A stretch of DNA of 64,000 nucleotides from Aequorivita vitellina (GTDB taxonomy: Bacteria; Bacteroidota; Bacteroidia; Flavobacteriales; Flavobacteriaceae), in the NCBI RefSeq assembly GCF_022008365.1, contig NZ_JAIRBA010000010.1, positions 42,673 through 106,672 of the forward strand, read 5' to 3'. Positions 17,267 through 26,082 of the stretch are shown piece after piece. The number at the start of each line of letters is the position of its first letter. The stretch's first letter is position 1. Below the pieces are notes generated by a model. The model was given only the letters and a program-made list of their open reading frames with translations. It did not search any database and was not told the DNA's origin. The translations under genes and the position numbers were made by a program.

Positions 17267-17605
17267 TTATAGGTCGTACCGTTTTAAGGAATCTCCCGTT
17301 TTAATCTGAAAGGCATTCTCTATATTGGCTATGTATATGATACCATCTCCTGGTTCTTCAGTTTTACCATTTTTTAAAATTGTTTCAATGGCTGCTTGGG
17401 CTTCCTCATTTTGGCAGACCAGTTCCAGCTTAACCACTGGACTGTCTGTAACGTGAAAATCCAGCGACGGTCTTGCACCTTTTGATTTGAATGCACCAGT
17501 GCCTTCAGCTTGTGAAAGGGTCATACTTTTGAACCCATTATCAGATAGTGCTTCAATGACTCTTTGGATTCGGTTCGGTTTTATAAATGCTTTTATTTCC
17601 TTCAT
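17267..17605 (-). CDS. PII-like signalling protein (PII-NG type)
   Basis: A 112-residue protein with the PII ferredoxin-like fold: EIKAFIKPNRIQRVIEAL at the start, a T-loop region (SQAEGTGAFKSKGARPSLDF), and IETILKNGKTEEPGDGIIYI, the conserved B-loop and beta-strand of GlnB/GlnK. The uridylylated Tyr context of GlnB is not present. A separate PII subgroup (PII-NG) is known to sit beside CzcA-type metal efflux genes, and this gene follows czcA and czcB here. It may sense a nucleotide or anion and tune the pump; that part is inference. Confidence 0.85.
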   Translation of the reverse strand: MKEIKAFIKPNRIQRVIEALSDNGFKSMTLSQAEGTGAFKSKGARPSLDFHVTDSPVVKLELVCQNEEAQAAIETILKNGKTEEPGDGIIYIANIENAFQIKTGDSLKRYDL

Positions 17606-17640
17606 ATTATGAATTTTTTAAATTTTTAATCGATTTTGAA

Positions 17641-17695
17641 CCGAGCCTGTTTTCTAATTTTTAACAAACTAATTAAGACGATAAAACAAACTCGG
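17641..17695. promoter_or_regulatory. Inverted repeat between czcB and the PII gene
   Basis: CCGAG-cc-TGTTTT (17641-17653) pairs with AAAACA-aa-CTCGG (17683-17695): 11 bp with a symmetric 2x2 internal loop around 29 nt of AT-rich sequence. It fills most of the 116-nt gap between czcB and the PII-like gene. There is no T-run after it on the minus strand, so a processing or stability element, or an operator, fits better than a terminator. Confidence 0.4.
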
Positions 17696-17721
17696 AATCA
17701 AAACCTTTGGTTTTTCTTGAA

Positions 17722-18975
17722 TTAATGGTCGTGTTCCAGTTCGCCTTTAACCATTTCAGAAGACAGGTTATAAGCTCCTTTGATGACCACTTTGGCATCC
17801 GTTGAAACTTCGGCAGGAAGATTGACTTCAACAAAGCCCAAATCAGTTAGTCCAACCGTTACGGGTACCATTTTAAATTTCATTTTGTTCGCTTCCATTG
17901 CTTCATCTTCATCCAAAATAAAAATAAAGGATTGCTCGCCTTCTTTTATAATGGCAGCTTCCGGTACTGCAAAACCTTTTTTCTCGCCCTGCACTATGCG
18001 TCCTTCCACGTACATACCCGGCAACAGGTTTTTATCCTTGTTCTCAATATCTGCCAAAACTTCCAATGCTTTTGGGTCAGTATTGAAGGTTTTGCCAACA
18101 GACCTAACGGTTGCCTTAAGCAGTTCGTCCGGACGAGAAGCCGTTGAAAAATATATCTGTTGCCCTTTCTTGATTTGCTTTATGTCCTTCTCATATACTT
18201 TGAAGTTGACATAAATCTTTGAATTATCGCTTATTGAGAACATTTTGGATTGTTGTGCCACATAATCGCCCAGACTAATCATTACTTCATCCACATAGCC
18301 ACTTATGGGCGTGATAATGGGAACTGCGGAATATATTTGGCCTTCAGCCACCTTGTCCGGGTTGATGCCCAACAGTCTCAATTGGGAACGCAAACCATTG
18401 ACGCTGGATGTTGTGGAACGAAATTTTGACTGCGCCATCTGAAATTCCTTGCCAGAAGAAACACCTTTATCATAAAGAGTCTGCTTACGCTCAAAATCCT
18501 GTTTCAAAAAGACCAGTTCATCATTTTTTTCCTGATAATCCTGTTGAATTGCAATGATATCTGGATGCTCAATATACGCAAGCACCTGTCCTTTGCTTAC
18601 GTTATCTCCAGGTACAACTTTTATGGAACTCACATTTCCACCAACAAACGGACTGATGTTCGCCTTGTCCTGTGGGTAAAGTTCCAGCGTACCCGTTACC
18701 TTAATGTTGTTCCCTAAATTCCGTTCCTCCAGAGGTTTCATTTCCAAACCGATGGTTTCAGCCTGTTGCTTTGTAAGTTCTACAACGCCTTCTTCCTCAC
18801 TATGGCCTCCTTCTTCTTCGTCGTGACCTTCTTCGCCGTGTGCATCTTCGCCACCTGCTTCGGTTTTTGATACGCCTTCAGCTTCGTTATGCCCAAGTTC
18901 AGATTTTTGGCCATCGTTACAACTCATAAACATAAGTGTAAATAATACGGTACTTACTAATAGTATATTCTTCAT
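17722..18975 (-). CDS. czcB: RND efflux adaptor lipoprotein CzcB-like
   Basis: A 417-residue membrane fusion protein. The N-terminus is a lipoprotein signal (LLVSTVLFTLMFMSCND, lipid-bearing Cys at 19) followed by an acidic His/Glu-rich stretch (about 28-66), as in CzcB-type adaptors that capture divalent metal. Then come barrel and lipoyl halves (GNVSSIKVVPGDNVSKGQVL, then ITPISGYVDEVMISLGDYV) around a short helical hairpin. It begins 17 nt after the CzcA-type pump gene. It connects the inner-membrane RND pump with the outer-membrane channel, which is fused to the pump here. Confidence 0.9.
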   Translation of the reverse strand: MKNILLVSTVLFTLMFMSCNDGQKSELGHNEAEGVSKTEAGGEDAHGEEGHDEEEGGHSEEEGVVELTKQQAETIGLEMKPLEERNLGNNIKVTGTLELYPQDKANISPFVGGNVSSIKVVPGDNVSKGQVLAYIEHPDIIAIQQDYQEKNDELVFLKQDFERKQTLYDKGVSSGKEFQMAQSKFRSTTSSVNGLRSQLRLLGINPDKVAEGQIYSAVPIITPISGYVDEVMISLGDYVAQQSKMFSISDNSKIYVNFKVYEKDIKQIKKGQQIYFSTASRPDELLKATVRSVGKTFNTDPKALEVLADIENKDKNLLPGMYVEGRIVQGEKKGFAVPEAAIIKEGEQSFIFILDEDEAMEANKMKFKMVPVTVGLTDLGFVEVNLPAEVSTDAKVVIKGAYNLSSEMVKGELEHDH

Positions 18976-18992
18976 TTTTCTTCTTTATTATA

Positions 18993-21900
18993 TTATAGAT
19001 TACCCAACTGATATTGTACCTCAATAGATTGTTGGTTGTATTGATTGATGTATTCCAAATGTGTTTGCTTTATCCTGATGGCACTGTTAAGGATGGTTAT
19101 ATAGTTGACATAATCTATTTCGCCTTCCTTGGATGCCAATTCTGCGGTGGTTATTTGTTCTTCCGCCAAAAGCAATGCGCCTTCTTCATAATACTGCAAT
19201 ATTTTCCGCGTTTTTTCAAGGGATTTGAACAATTGCGACACCCTACTTTCGGTGGTTGCCTTTTGCTCCAAATATTGATTTTCTGCGACCATTGCATCTG
19301 CCTTGGCTGCCTTTACCCTTGATTTCTGCGGAAAAAACCACAACGGAATACTGATACCTGCCTGATAGGTATTAAAGCCTGAAACATCATCCACAACTTG
19401 CCGTCCGAACGATAAATTAAATTTCGGTAGGAATTGGGATTTTTCAACGCCCACATTTGCTTTACTTACTTCGGCGTTCTGCAACGCATATTGCAACATT
19501 GGGTTGTTTGTCACCGAGGTTGAATCCAACGTTGCCATAAAATCCAATGGCTCGTAAAAACCATCAACTGTTTCGATGGTTTCATCCGTTCCCAAATATT
19601 GTTTTAAGGCACGTTTGGCAATTTCAATATCGTCATAGGCTTGTTGTTTTAATACTTGTATTTGCTGATATTCCGAAGATGCTGCAATAAATTCCAATTT
19701 CCCGGTTTCCCCTGTTTCATAACGCAATTCAGCAGCCTCCCTAAAATTAATATAAACACTATCCAGCTGTTCTGCAAAACGCAACTGTGCCTTGTAATAA
19801 TTAATTTGGTCATAGGCTTGCATCACATTGCGCACCAACTGTTGTTCATTGGCCACATAAAACTTTTCTCCCAAGGCAATACGCTCTTTGTAAAACTTCG
19901 ATTTTGAAAATCCTGAAAGCAAATCAATGTTGCCCTGTTGCACACCAATGGTAGTCTGTACTCCGGGAAGATTATTGCCATATTCTTCCTTTCCCGTAAA
20001 AACTTGCGTACTGCCCAAGTCGAAACTTGTGCCTTTCATAGCCTGTTCACGTTCTATAAAGGCTTGACTTTCTTTAAGAGAAGGATAATTCTGTTTTGCC
20101 AAAGCGATGGCCTCATCCACGGTCAAGGTTTTTGGAATTGTTCCATCTGCATTGGTGTCTTGGGCAAAAGCAGTTCCAGAAGCCATCAAACCGCCAACCA
20201 TCAATAATACGGTTACAATGTTAGTTGATTTGTTGACATAGCTTATAGCTCCATCGTTATTGTTTCGTTCTTTTCTCGATTCGAGCCAGTAATAAAGAAT
20301 AGGAATAACCACCAAGGTCAGAAAGGTTGCCGTAAGCATTCCTCCAATCACTACTGTTGCCAATGGTCGTTGTACTTCGGCACCACCAGAGGTGGAAACC
20401 GCCATTGGGATAAAGCCCATAATTGTTGTAATGGCTGTCAATAAAATTGGACGTAAACGTTCGTGCGTAGCTTCGTATATACGTTTTTTTATATCTGTCA
20501 TTCCACTGTCTTTTAGTTCATTGAATTTGTTTATAAGAATCAAGCCGTTTAATACGGCAACTCCGAAGAGTACGATAAACCCGACTCCCGCCGAAATACT
20601 GAAAGGCATTCCACGAATCCACAAAACGAAAACGCCACCTATGGCTGCCAAAGGTACCGCCATATAGATCATCAAGGCTTGTGAAAATGAATTCAAAGCA
20701 AAGTAAAGCAGAACAAATATTGTTATTAAAACGATTGGGACTACGATCATCAATCGGTCTGACGCACGTTGCAGGTTTTCAAATGACCCTCCGTAAGTAA
20801 CATAATATCCCGGTGGCAGTTTCACTTCCGTTTCCAGTTTTTGCTGAATCTCCTCAACCATCGATTTTACATCTCGCCCACGAACATTGACACCAACCGA
20901 AATACGCCGCGAGGTATTGTCCCTTGAAATCTGCATTGGTCCTGGTTTGTAACTGATGTCCGCGACTTCCTTTAAAGGCACTTGCGCTCCGTTTGGCAAA
21001 TCGATATACAAATTCTTAAGGCTGTTGATGTCTTGCCTAAAGTCTTCCGCCAAACGAATGACTACATCAAAGCGTTTTTCGCCCTCAAAAATCACACCTG
21101 CGGCTTCTCCTGAAAACGATGCACTCACATAATCATTCAGCTTGTCAACGGTTACTCCGTATTGAGCCATTTTTGCGCGGTTATACACCACGGTCATTTG
21201 GGGCAAACCACTTGTAGCCTCTACGTTAAGGTCTGCAGCACCCGGAACTTTCCGTATGACCGCAGCAATTTCCTGAACCTTATCTGCCAACACGTTTAAA
21301 TCTTCTCCATATAATTTGATGGCTACGTCCTCACGAACGCCAGTCAGCAATTCATTAAATCGAAGTTCAACAGGTTGTGTAAACACAAAGTTTACACCAG
21401 GCACTACTGAAATTTTTTCTTGTATTTTTTCTATGAGCTCCTCCTTACTATCTGCGGAAGTCCATTTACTCTTGTCTTTTTCAAGAATAATGTAACTATC
21501 CGCAATATCCATAGGCATTGGGTCTGTTGGTATTTCGGCCACACCAATCCTTGAAACTACCGTTTTTACTTCTGGAAATTCATTGATTAAATTCTGAAGT
21601 TTTTTTGAAGCCTCAATAGATTCTGTAAGACTGCTCCCTGGTTTTATCAAGGCTTGAAAGGCAATATCGCCTTCATCAAATTTCGGGACAAATTCTGCTC
21701 CCATATTGCTAAATACAAATCCTGCAATTAATAGCAATGAAACCGCTCCTATAACCACACCAGCCCTAAAGCGAAGTGCAAAATTAAGTATGGGTAGATA
21801 CGCGCGATTTAAAAAATCCATAATTTTATCGCTTATCCTATCCATCTGGTTTTCAAATTTGGCAAACCAACTATTTTGATTTTTAGCAGGTTTTAAAAAT

Positions 21901-23408
21901 AAGGACGACATCATTGGTACGTAGGTAAGGCAAAGAATAATTGCCCCTAAAACGGCAAATCCAAAAGTGAATGCCATAGGTCGAAACATTTTTCCTTCTA
22001 CACCTGTCAAAAACAGAATCGGTGTGAAAACAATGAGTACGATTAATTGACCGAAAAAGGCAGAATTCATCATTTTACTTGCAGAATCGTAGGTTATTTC
22101 ATCCATCTCGGATTGTCCTATGATAGCCTTGGATTTTTTCATCCGTTGATGTATGTGGAAAACCGTACCCTCAACTATAATTACCGCACCGTCAACAATA
22201 ATCCCAAAATCAATTGCACCCAATGACATCAGGTTTGCCCAAATGCCAAATTGTTTCATCAAAATAAATGCAAATAATAAGCACAAAGGGATTATCGAAG
22301 CAGCTATCAATCCTCCACGGAAGCTCCCCAAAAGCAAGACCAAAACAAATATAACAATAAGCGCTCCTTCTATTAGGTTTGTTTTTACGGTACTTGTGGT
22401 TCTTCCTATCAATTCACTTCGACTTAAAAACGTATCTATGTAAACGCCTTCCGGTAAGGATTTTTGGATTTCTACAATGCGCTTTTCAACATTTTCTATA
22501 ACGTTACTTGGACTTTCGCCTTTCAGCATCAGTATTTGTCCACCAACAGATTCGTGGCCATCTTGGGTAAACGCACCATATCGCACCTGATTCCCATAGC
22601 CCACTTTTTCAGCGACATCCCGCACTAAAACAGGGCTTCCGTTTTGTGTGGTTACAACGGTGTTTTCCAAATCTTCAATGCTACGCGCCAAACCTTCTCC
22701 GCGAATGAAATTTGCTTGGTGGTTTTTCTCGATATAAGCACCACCTGTATTGGCATTGTTCACTTTCAGGGCTTCAAAAACCTGATTCATTGTAATGCCA
22801 AAACTTTTTAATTTATCAGGATTTATGGCCACTTCATATTGTTTCACATACCCTCCAAAAGCATTGACCTCGACGACTCCGGGGACTAATGCCATTTGTC
22901 GTTTTACAATCCAATCCTGTATGGTACGAAGCTCCATAGCATCGTATTTATCTTCGTAGCCTTCTTTTACTTTTAGGGTGTATTGGTAGATTTCGCCCAG
23001 ACCCGTAGTTATTGGTGCCATAAATGGTGTGCCGAAGCCTTCGGGGATTTCTCCAGCAACTTCGGTTAATTTCTCCTGCACCAATTGCCGGGGAAGATAA
23101 GTACCTGCCTCGTCCTTAAAAACAATGGTAACCACAGAAAGACCAAAACGGGAAACGGAACGCAGCTCGATAACGTCAGGAAGGTTTGCCATTGCCAATT
23201 CTACCGGATAGGTAACAAATTGCTCAATGTCTTCAGTACCTAAATTTGGGGCAACTGTAATAACCTGTACTTGGTTGTTGGTAATATCGGGTACAGAACC
23301 CAGATTTATAGTGGCCATAGACCAAATGCCCGTACCTACAAGTGCCACTATAAAGAGCCCAATAATAAACTTGTTATTAATGGAAAATGAAATGATTTTG
23401 TTAATCAT
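18993..23408 (-). CDS. czcA: CzcA-type RND metal pump fused to a TolC-type channel
   Basis: This 1471-residue protein combines two efflux parts. Residues 1-1045 or so are a complete heavy-metal RND pump. TM4 has the HME1 signature DFGIIVDGAVIIVEG, pointing to Zn2+, Co2+ and Cd2+ rather than Cu+. From about 1056 a hydrophobic segment with a signal-peptide look (NIVTVLLMVGGLMASGTAFA) leads to a TolC/CzcC-like domain (KTLTVDEAIALAKQNYPSLK) to the C-terminus. Such fusions recur in Bacteroidota. An internal signal cleavage could release the channel part. The gene is preceded by a structured leader (23413-23534) and followed by czcB. Confidence 0.93.
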   Translation of the reverse strand: MINKIISFSINNKFIIGLFIVALVGTGIWSMATINLGSVPDITNNQVQVITVAPNLGTEDIEQFVTYPVELAMANLPDVIELRSVSRFGLSVVTIVFKDEAGTYLPRQLVQEKLTEVAGEIPEGFGTPFMAPITTGLGEIYQYTLKVKEGYEDKYDAMELRTIQDWIVKRQMALVPGVVEVNAFGGYVKQYEVAINPDKLKSFGITMNQVFEALKVNNANTGGAYIEKNHQANFIRGEGLARSIEDLENTVVTTQNGSPVLVRDVAEKVGYGNQVRYGAFTQDGHESVGGQILMLKGESPSNVIENVEKRIVEIQKSLPEGVYIDTFLSRSELIGRTTSTVKTNLIEGALIVIFVLVLLLGSFRGGLIAASIIPLCLLFAFILMKQFGIWANLMSLGAIDFGIIVDGAVIIVEGTVFHIHQRMKKSKAIIGQSEMDEITYDSASKMMNSAFFGQLIVLIVFTPILFLTGVEGKMFRPMAFTFGFAVLGAIILCLTYVPMMSSLFLKPAKNQNSWFAKFENQMDRISDKIMDFLNRAYLPILNFALRFRAGVVIGAVSLLLIAGFVFSNMGAEFVPKFDEGDIAFQALIKPGSSLTESIEASKKLQNLINEFPEVKTVVSRIGVAEIPTDPMPMDIADSYIILEKDKSKWTSADSKEELIEKIQEKISVVPGVNFVFTQPVELRFNELLTGVREDVAIKLYGEDLNVLADKVQEIAAVIRKVPGAADLNVEATSGLPQMTVVYNRAKMAQYGVTVDKLNDYVSASFSGEAAGVIFEGEKRFDVVIRLAEDFRQDINSLKNLYIDLPNGAQVPLKEVADISYKPGPMQISRDNTSRRISVGVNVRGRDVKSMVEEIQQKLETEVKLPPGYYVTYGGSFENLQRASDRLMIVVPIVLITIFVLLYFALNSFSQALMIYMAVPLAAIGGVFVLWIRGMPFSISAGVGFIVLFGVAVLNGLILINKFNELKDSGMTDIKKRIYEATHERLRPILLTAITTIMGFIPMAVSTSGGAEVQRPLATVVIGGMLTATFLTLVVIPILYYWLESRKERNNNDGAISYVNKSTNIVTVLLMVGGLMASGTAFAQDTNADGTIPKTLTVDEAIALAKQNYPSLKESQAFIEREQAMKGTSFDLGSTQVFTGKEEYGNNLPGVQTTIGVQQGNIDLLSGFSKSKFYKERIALGEKFYVANEQQLVRNVMQAYDQINYYKAQLRFAEQLDSVYINFREAAELRYETGETGKLEFIAASSEYQQIQVLKQQAYDDIEIAKRALKQYLGTDETIETVDGFYEPLDFMATLDSTSVTNNPMLQYALQNAEVSKANVGVEKSQFLPKFNLSFGRQVVDDVSGFNTYQAGISIPLWFFPQKSRVKAAKADAMVAENQYLEQKATTESRVSQLFKSLEKTRKILQYYEEGALLLAEEQITTAELASKEGEIDYVNYITILNSAIRIKQTHLEYINQYNQQSIEVQYQLGNL

Positions 23409-23412
23409 AGAA

Positions 23413-23534
23413 AAAGTATTAATTCAGTTTAAACATCGCAATGCAAAGAGATGCAATGCGTTTATGATGCGATACTTACTTTTAAAAGCATCACGGTAGG
23501 ATATAGCTATCCTAAAAAAACTGAATTATACTTT
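23413..23534 (-). promoter_or_regulatory. Structured four-helix leader before czcA
   Basis: On the minus strand a closing stem of 17 bp with one bulge (arms 23518-23534 and 23413-23430) encloses three hairpins. They are TAGGATA-TAGC-TATCCTA (23497-23514), GTGATGC/GCATCAT (23494-23488 with 23470-23464), and CGCATTGCA/TGCATTGCG with one T-T mismatch (23437-23460). The first arm overlaps the last codons of the upstream gene and the last arm ends 4 nt before the czcA start codon. A similar element precedes cusA. It looks like a regulatory leader RNA; a miniature transposon with terminal repeats is an alternative. Confidence 0.55.
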
Positions 23535-23921
23535 AGGGGGTTGGAAAAGCGATTCCAGATATCTGGAAGTGAAGTTTACTTTATGTAAGTTAAACTGTTT
23601 TTTCTCTTCAAACTTTAGTCGATTGGTTAAAGCCGAATTGTTGTTCGCAATAATTAATACTAAAGGGTGACAACATTGATGATGGGAATGGACTGGTGTA
23701 TTCTCCTTATCTGGGTTATTATGATGCCCTTCATTTTTTGCATCATTGTCAATGTAATCTTCAACTACATATTCAAGGAAAGAGTCTCCATAAACTTTAT
23801 GGTCTTGATAATGGGTAATAATGCTTGAAATTTCTTTAATTGGTCCACAAAAGTCCATATCAATGCTAATTCCCTGAAAAAAGAATAAAATTGACATTGA
23901 TATGGAAAAGAATATTTTCAT
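23526..23921 (-). CDS. Small secreted His/Cys protein upstream of czcA
   Basis: About 131 residues from the ATG at 23921 (the frame opens with TTG at 23933, which lies in the -7 box, so I reject that start). A signal peptide (MKIFFSISMSILFFFQGISI) precedes DMDFCGPIK, an acidic middle with GHHNN, and HSHHQCCHP, a compact metal-binding patch. It resembles the HYC_CC_PP-type proteins found next to RND pumps in Bacteroidota, like that at 62202. Its last codons form one arm of the czcA leader structure. A periplasmic metal-binding role is inferred. Confidence 0.75.
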   Translation of the reverse strand: MKIFFSISMSILFFFQGISIDMDFCGPIKEISSIITHYQDHKVYGDSFLEYVVEDYIDNDAKNEGHHNNPDKENTPVHSHHQCCHPLVLIIANNNSALTNRLKFEEKKQFNLHKVNFTSRYLESLFQPPKV

Positions 23922-23930
23922 AAATTTTGA

Positions 23931-23965
23931 CAAAGATACAAATTAATCGATGCACAGGTTGTGCA
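23931..23965 (-). promoter_or_regulatory. Promoter with palindromic operator for the czc operon
   Basis: The minus strand has TATCTTTG (23938-23931), a TAnnTTTG -7 box, 9 nt before the ATG at 23921, which implies a very short leader. About 13 nt upstream is TGCACA-GGT-TGTGCA (23951-23965), a perfect 6-3-6 inverted repeat abutting a TTTG. A repressor bound there would cover the -33 region. The spacing from that TTTG to the -7 box is 25 nt, longer than usual. Confidence 0.5.
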
Positions 23966-23980
23966 AAGATTATTCAGATG

Positions 23981-24187
23981 TTAGCAACAATATTTATTTT
24001 CTTGAATTGGTGGACAAGGAACTGTTCCATAAGAACAAAACACACAACAATCTCCATCATAAGGCTTCAAGACTGTTTTACAATTCTCACACTCGTAAAA
24101 GAATTGACAAGCGTTTGTTGGCATCTCTTCTACTTTTTTGTGTCCGCAGTTTGGACAGGTAATCTCTGATTTTAATTGAATTTTCAT
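23981..24187 (-). CDS. GDCCVxC-domain Cys-rich protein
   Basis: A 68-residue protein with the signature GDCCVFCSYGTVPCPP, the hallmark of the GDCCVxC family, preceded by CPNCGHKK and CENCK zinc-ribbon-like pairs. Members of this family are sometimes selenoproteins; here all key positions are Cys codons and no in-frame TGA occurs. I start at the ATG at 24187 (a TTG precedes it). Its ATG overlaps the TGA of the regulator gene upstream (TGATG), so the two are translationally coupled. Likely a small thiol/metal-binding protein; the reaction is unknown. Confidence 0.85.
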   Translation of the reverse strand: MKIQLKSEITCPNCGHKKVEEMPTNACQFFYECENCKTVLKPYDGDCCVFCSYGTVPCPPIQENKYCC

Positions 24188-24752
24188 CAAATCTCATCTA
24201 ATGACTTACGGTTTTTATTAGTACTTTTTTTAAATTCCGAAGGGGTCATTCCTGTTAGCTTTTTAAACTGATTGCTTAAATAAGCGACGCTACTGTAATT
24301 CATTCTTAGGCTATTTCACTCAAGGTTAATTCATCATAAACTATTAGTTCCTTGACACGTTCAATTTTTTGGTTGATGATATATTGCTCAAACGTGATGC
24401 TTTCTACTGACGAGAATAGGGAACTTAAATATTTGTAATCCAAATTAAGTTCACCACTTATAATATCTGCCCATTTTAAATCGGTTTCGTCGTTGGAATG
24501 ATGTATTTTCTCAACAACCAAAGTTTTCATTTGCTCAATAAGTTGACTTTTACGGTCGTCAATCAAACTAAAGCCAGAATTTTGAAGAGCTTTGGAAAGA
24601 TTATTTTTGGTTTTGGCATTCAATGTTGAAAGTAATTTGACCTCCCCCAATTTTATAGAAACATACGGTATTTCAAGAAGTTCCAAAGTATTGGATACTG
24701 CCGAAATACATCTCGGGCAGACCATATTTTTGATATGGATAATCTCATTCAT
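24187..24752 (-). pseudogene. HMA-AraC regulator with a frameshift
   Basis: The N-terminal part is an HMA-like domain with NMVCPRC, joined to an AraC helix-turn-helix. The first frame stops at 24306 after LTLSEIA. One base is missing there: shifting frame restores MNYSSVAYLSNQFKKLTG and runs to a TGA at 24187, which overlaps the next gene as TGATG. With the shift repaired the protein would have about 188 residues and match the intact copy at 46843. So either a recent single-base deletion inactivated it or the base is a sequencing error. As it stands the second HTH is lost. Confidence 0.8.
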
Positions 24753-24810
24753 AGTGTACTTGTTTCATAATAATGTTAATGTCGCGGCACTATATTCTCT
24801 ATTTGTTTGT

Positions 24811-26082
24811 TTAGGGTCCATCGTTGCTCTTTTTTTGTTGGCCCACCAATAAGGCCCCATTCATCCCCCTGCTTTGTTGGTTAAGATAATAAACCAAACC
24901 TATGGCAAACAAAACAACCATTCCAGCAATTATGAATGGATAATAAAAACTACCTGCTAGCATCCAAGTTCCTAAAATGGGACCTAAAATCTGACCAATA
25001 CTATTGGTTGAACTTTGTATGGATATATTTCTGCCTGTATTGTTCTTTGATAGTAATGAAACTGCTGATAATAAATTAGGTGTTACCATAGCAACACCAG
25101 TGGCAAAAACAATGATTAATCCATATACCATAAATTCATTATTTAAAAATGGAAAAACAATCAAGGATAATCCAGATATGAACAATCCTAGCGCTATTTG
25201 TTTTTTTGTGGATAGAACTTTCTCTCCGTAAGTTGCGAAAACAGGCTGTAGAACAGCCATTATTGCGCCACATAGCATAAAACCTATACCGATTTGATTA
25301 CTGTTAAATGCCAATTCATCTTTACCATAGATTGAAAAGACAGTTTCAAACAAGGTGACTGCAAATTGAATGACAAAAGATAATAACAGTAATACGATAA
25401 AATATTTAGTAAATGTGAATCGCAAGCTCACTTTTTGTGTTGTAAACTTAGGAACACGAGCAGTGTTTTTAAGCCATTTCGTCACAACAAACAAGACAAT
25501 CAACCCGAGTAGGGAGGCGAATAAAAAGGGAACTGAAAATCGGTCTAAATGTAGCAGACCTATAGTATATTTTATATGAATATCGGTCTGGGACAGAAAG
25601 CTTCCAATGGCAGGGCCAAAAATAACCCCAGAGCTAATGGCAACGCCTGACCAGGCCATTATTTTTGTTCTCCGTTTTTCAGAAGTAATGTCGCTTAAAT
25701 ATGCGTTGCTAACTGGAATAACTGCTGATGTGAAAATACCACCAAAAATTCGAGCAACATAAAGCATTGTTAGAGATGTGGCAAGACCAGTGAGCAATTG
25801 CATAATTACAAAACCGATTAGTCCACAAATGATTATAGGTTTTCGACCATATTTATCTGAAAGCTTTCCCCAAACCACTACGAATAGTAATTGAAAAAAT
25901 GGATAGATGCTCGTAAGCAATCCAATATGGAAGTTGATAAGGTCGGTGTCGAGATTGCCCTTTATTGCTAGCCTTTCGGTATAGTAAGGAAGGGTTGGCA
26001 ATAATATACCATAGCCCAACATCACTACAAATAAACTCAACAGAATTAAAAATATCCTGTTGAGTTTTTCTTTTCTTTCCAT
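24811..26082 (-). CDS. MFS efflux transporter (DHA1/TetA-like)
   Basis: A 423-residue, 12-helix MFS protein. The A-motif is WGKLSDKYGRKPIIICG between TM2 and TM3, and GVAISSGVIFGPAIGSF is the C-motif of antiporters in TM5, so it is a drug/proton-type exporter. Its ATG directly follows the TAA of copB with no gap, and the HMA-AraC gene follows. This context suggests it exports a metal complex or siderophore-like compound, but a classic drug exporter is equally possible. Confidence 0.88.
   Translation of the reverse strand: MERKEKLNRIFLILLSLFVVMLGYGILLPTLPYYTERLAIKGNLDTDLINFHIGLLTSIYPFFQLLFVVVWGKLSDKYGRKPIIICGLIGFVIMQLLTGLATSLTMLYVARIFGGIFTSAVIPVSNAYLSDITSEKRRTKIMAWSGVAISSGVIFGPAIGSFLSQTDIHIKYTIGLLHLDRFSVPFLFASLLGLIVLFVVTKWLKNTARVPKFTTQKVSLRFTFTKYFIVLLLLSFVIQFAVTLFETVFSIYGKDELAFNSNQIGIGFMLCGAIMAVLQPVFATYGEKVLSTKKQIALGLFISGLSLIVFPFLNNEFMVYGLIIVFATGVAMVTPNLLSAVSLLSKNNTGRNISIQSSTNSIGQILGPILGTWMLAGSFYYPFIIAGMVVLFAIGLVYYLNQQSRGMNGALLVGQQKKSNDGP

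Noticed and set aside
23497..23514. Intrinsic terminator before czcA
   Set aside because: The A/T run lies on the wrong side of the hairpin for minus-strand termination.
23413..23534. Direct assignment to the NiCo riboswitch
   Set aside because: Four helices fit in outline, but I cannot confirm the conserved internal-loop bases; left as an unnamed structured leader.
23981..24187. Possible selenoprotein in the GDCCVxC family
   Set aside because: All family Cys positions use Cys codons; there is no in-frame TGA inside the domain.
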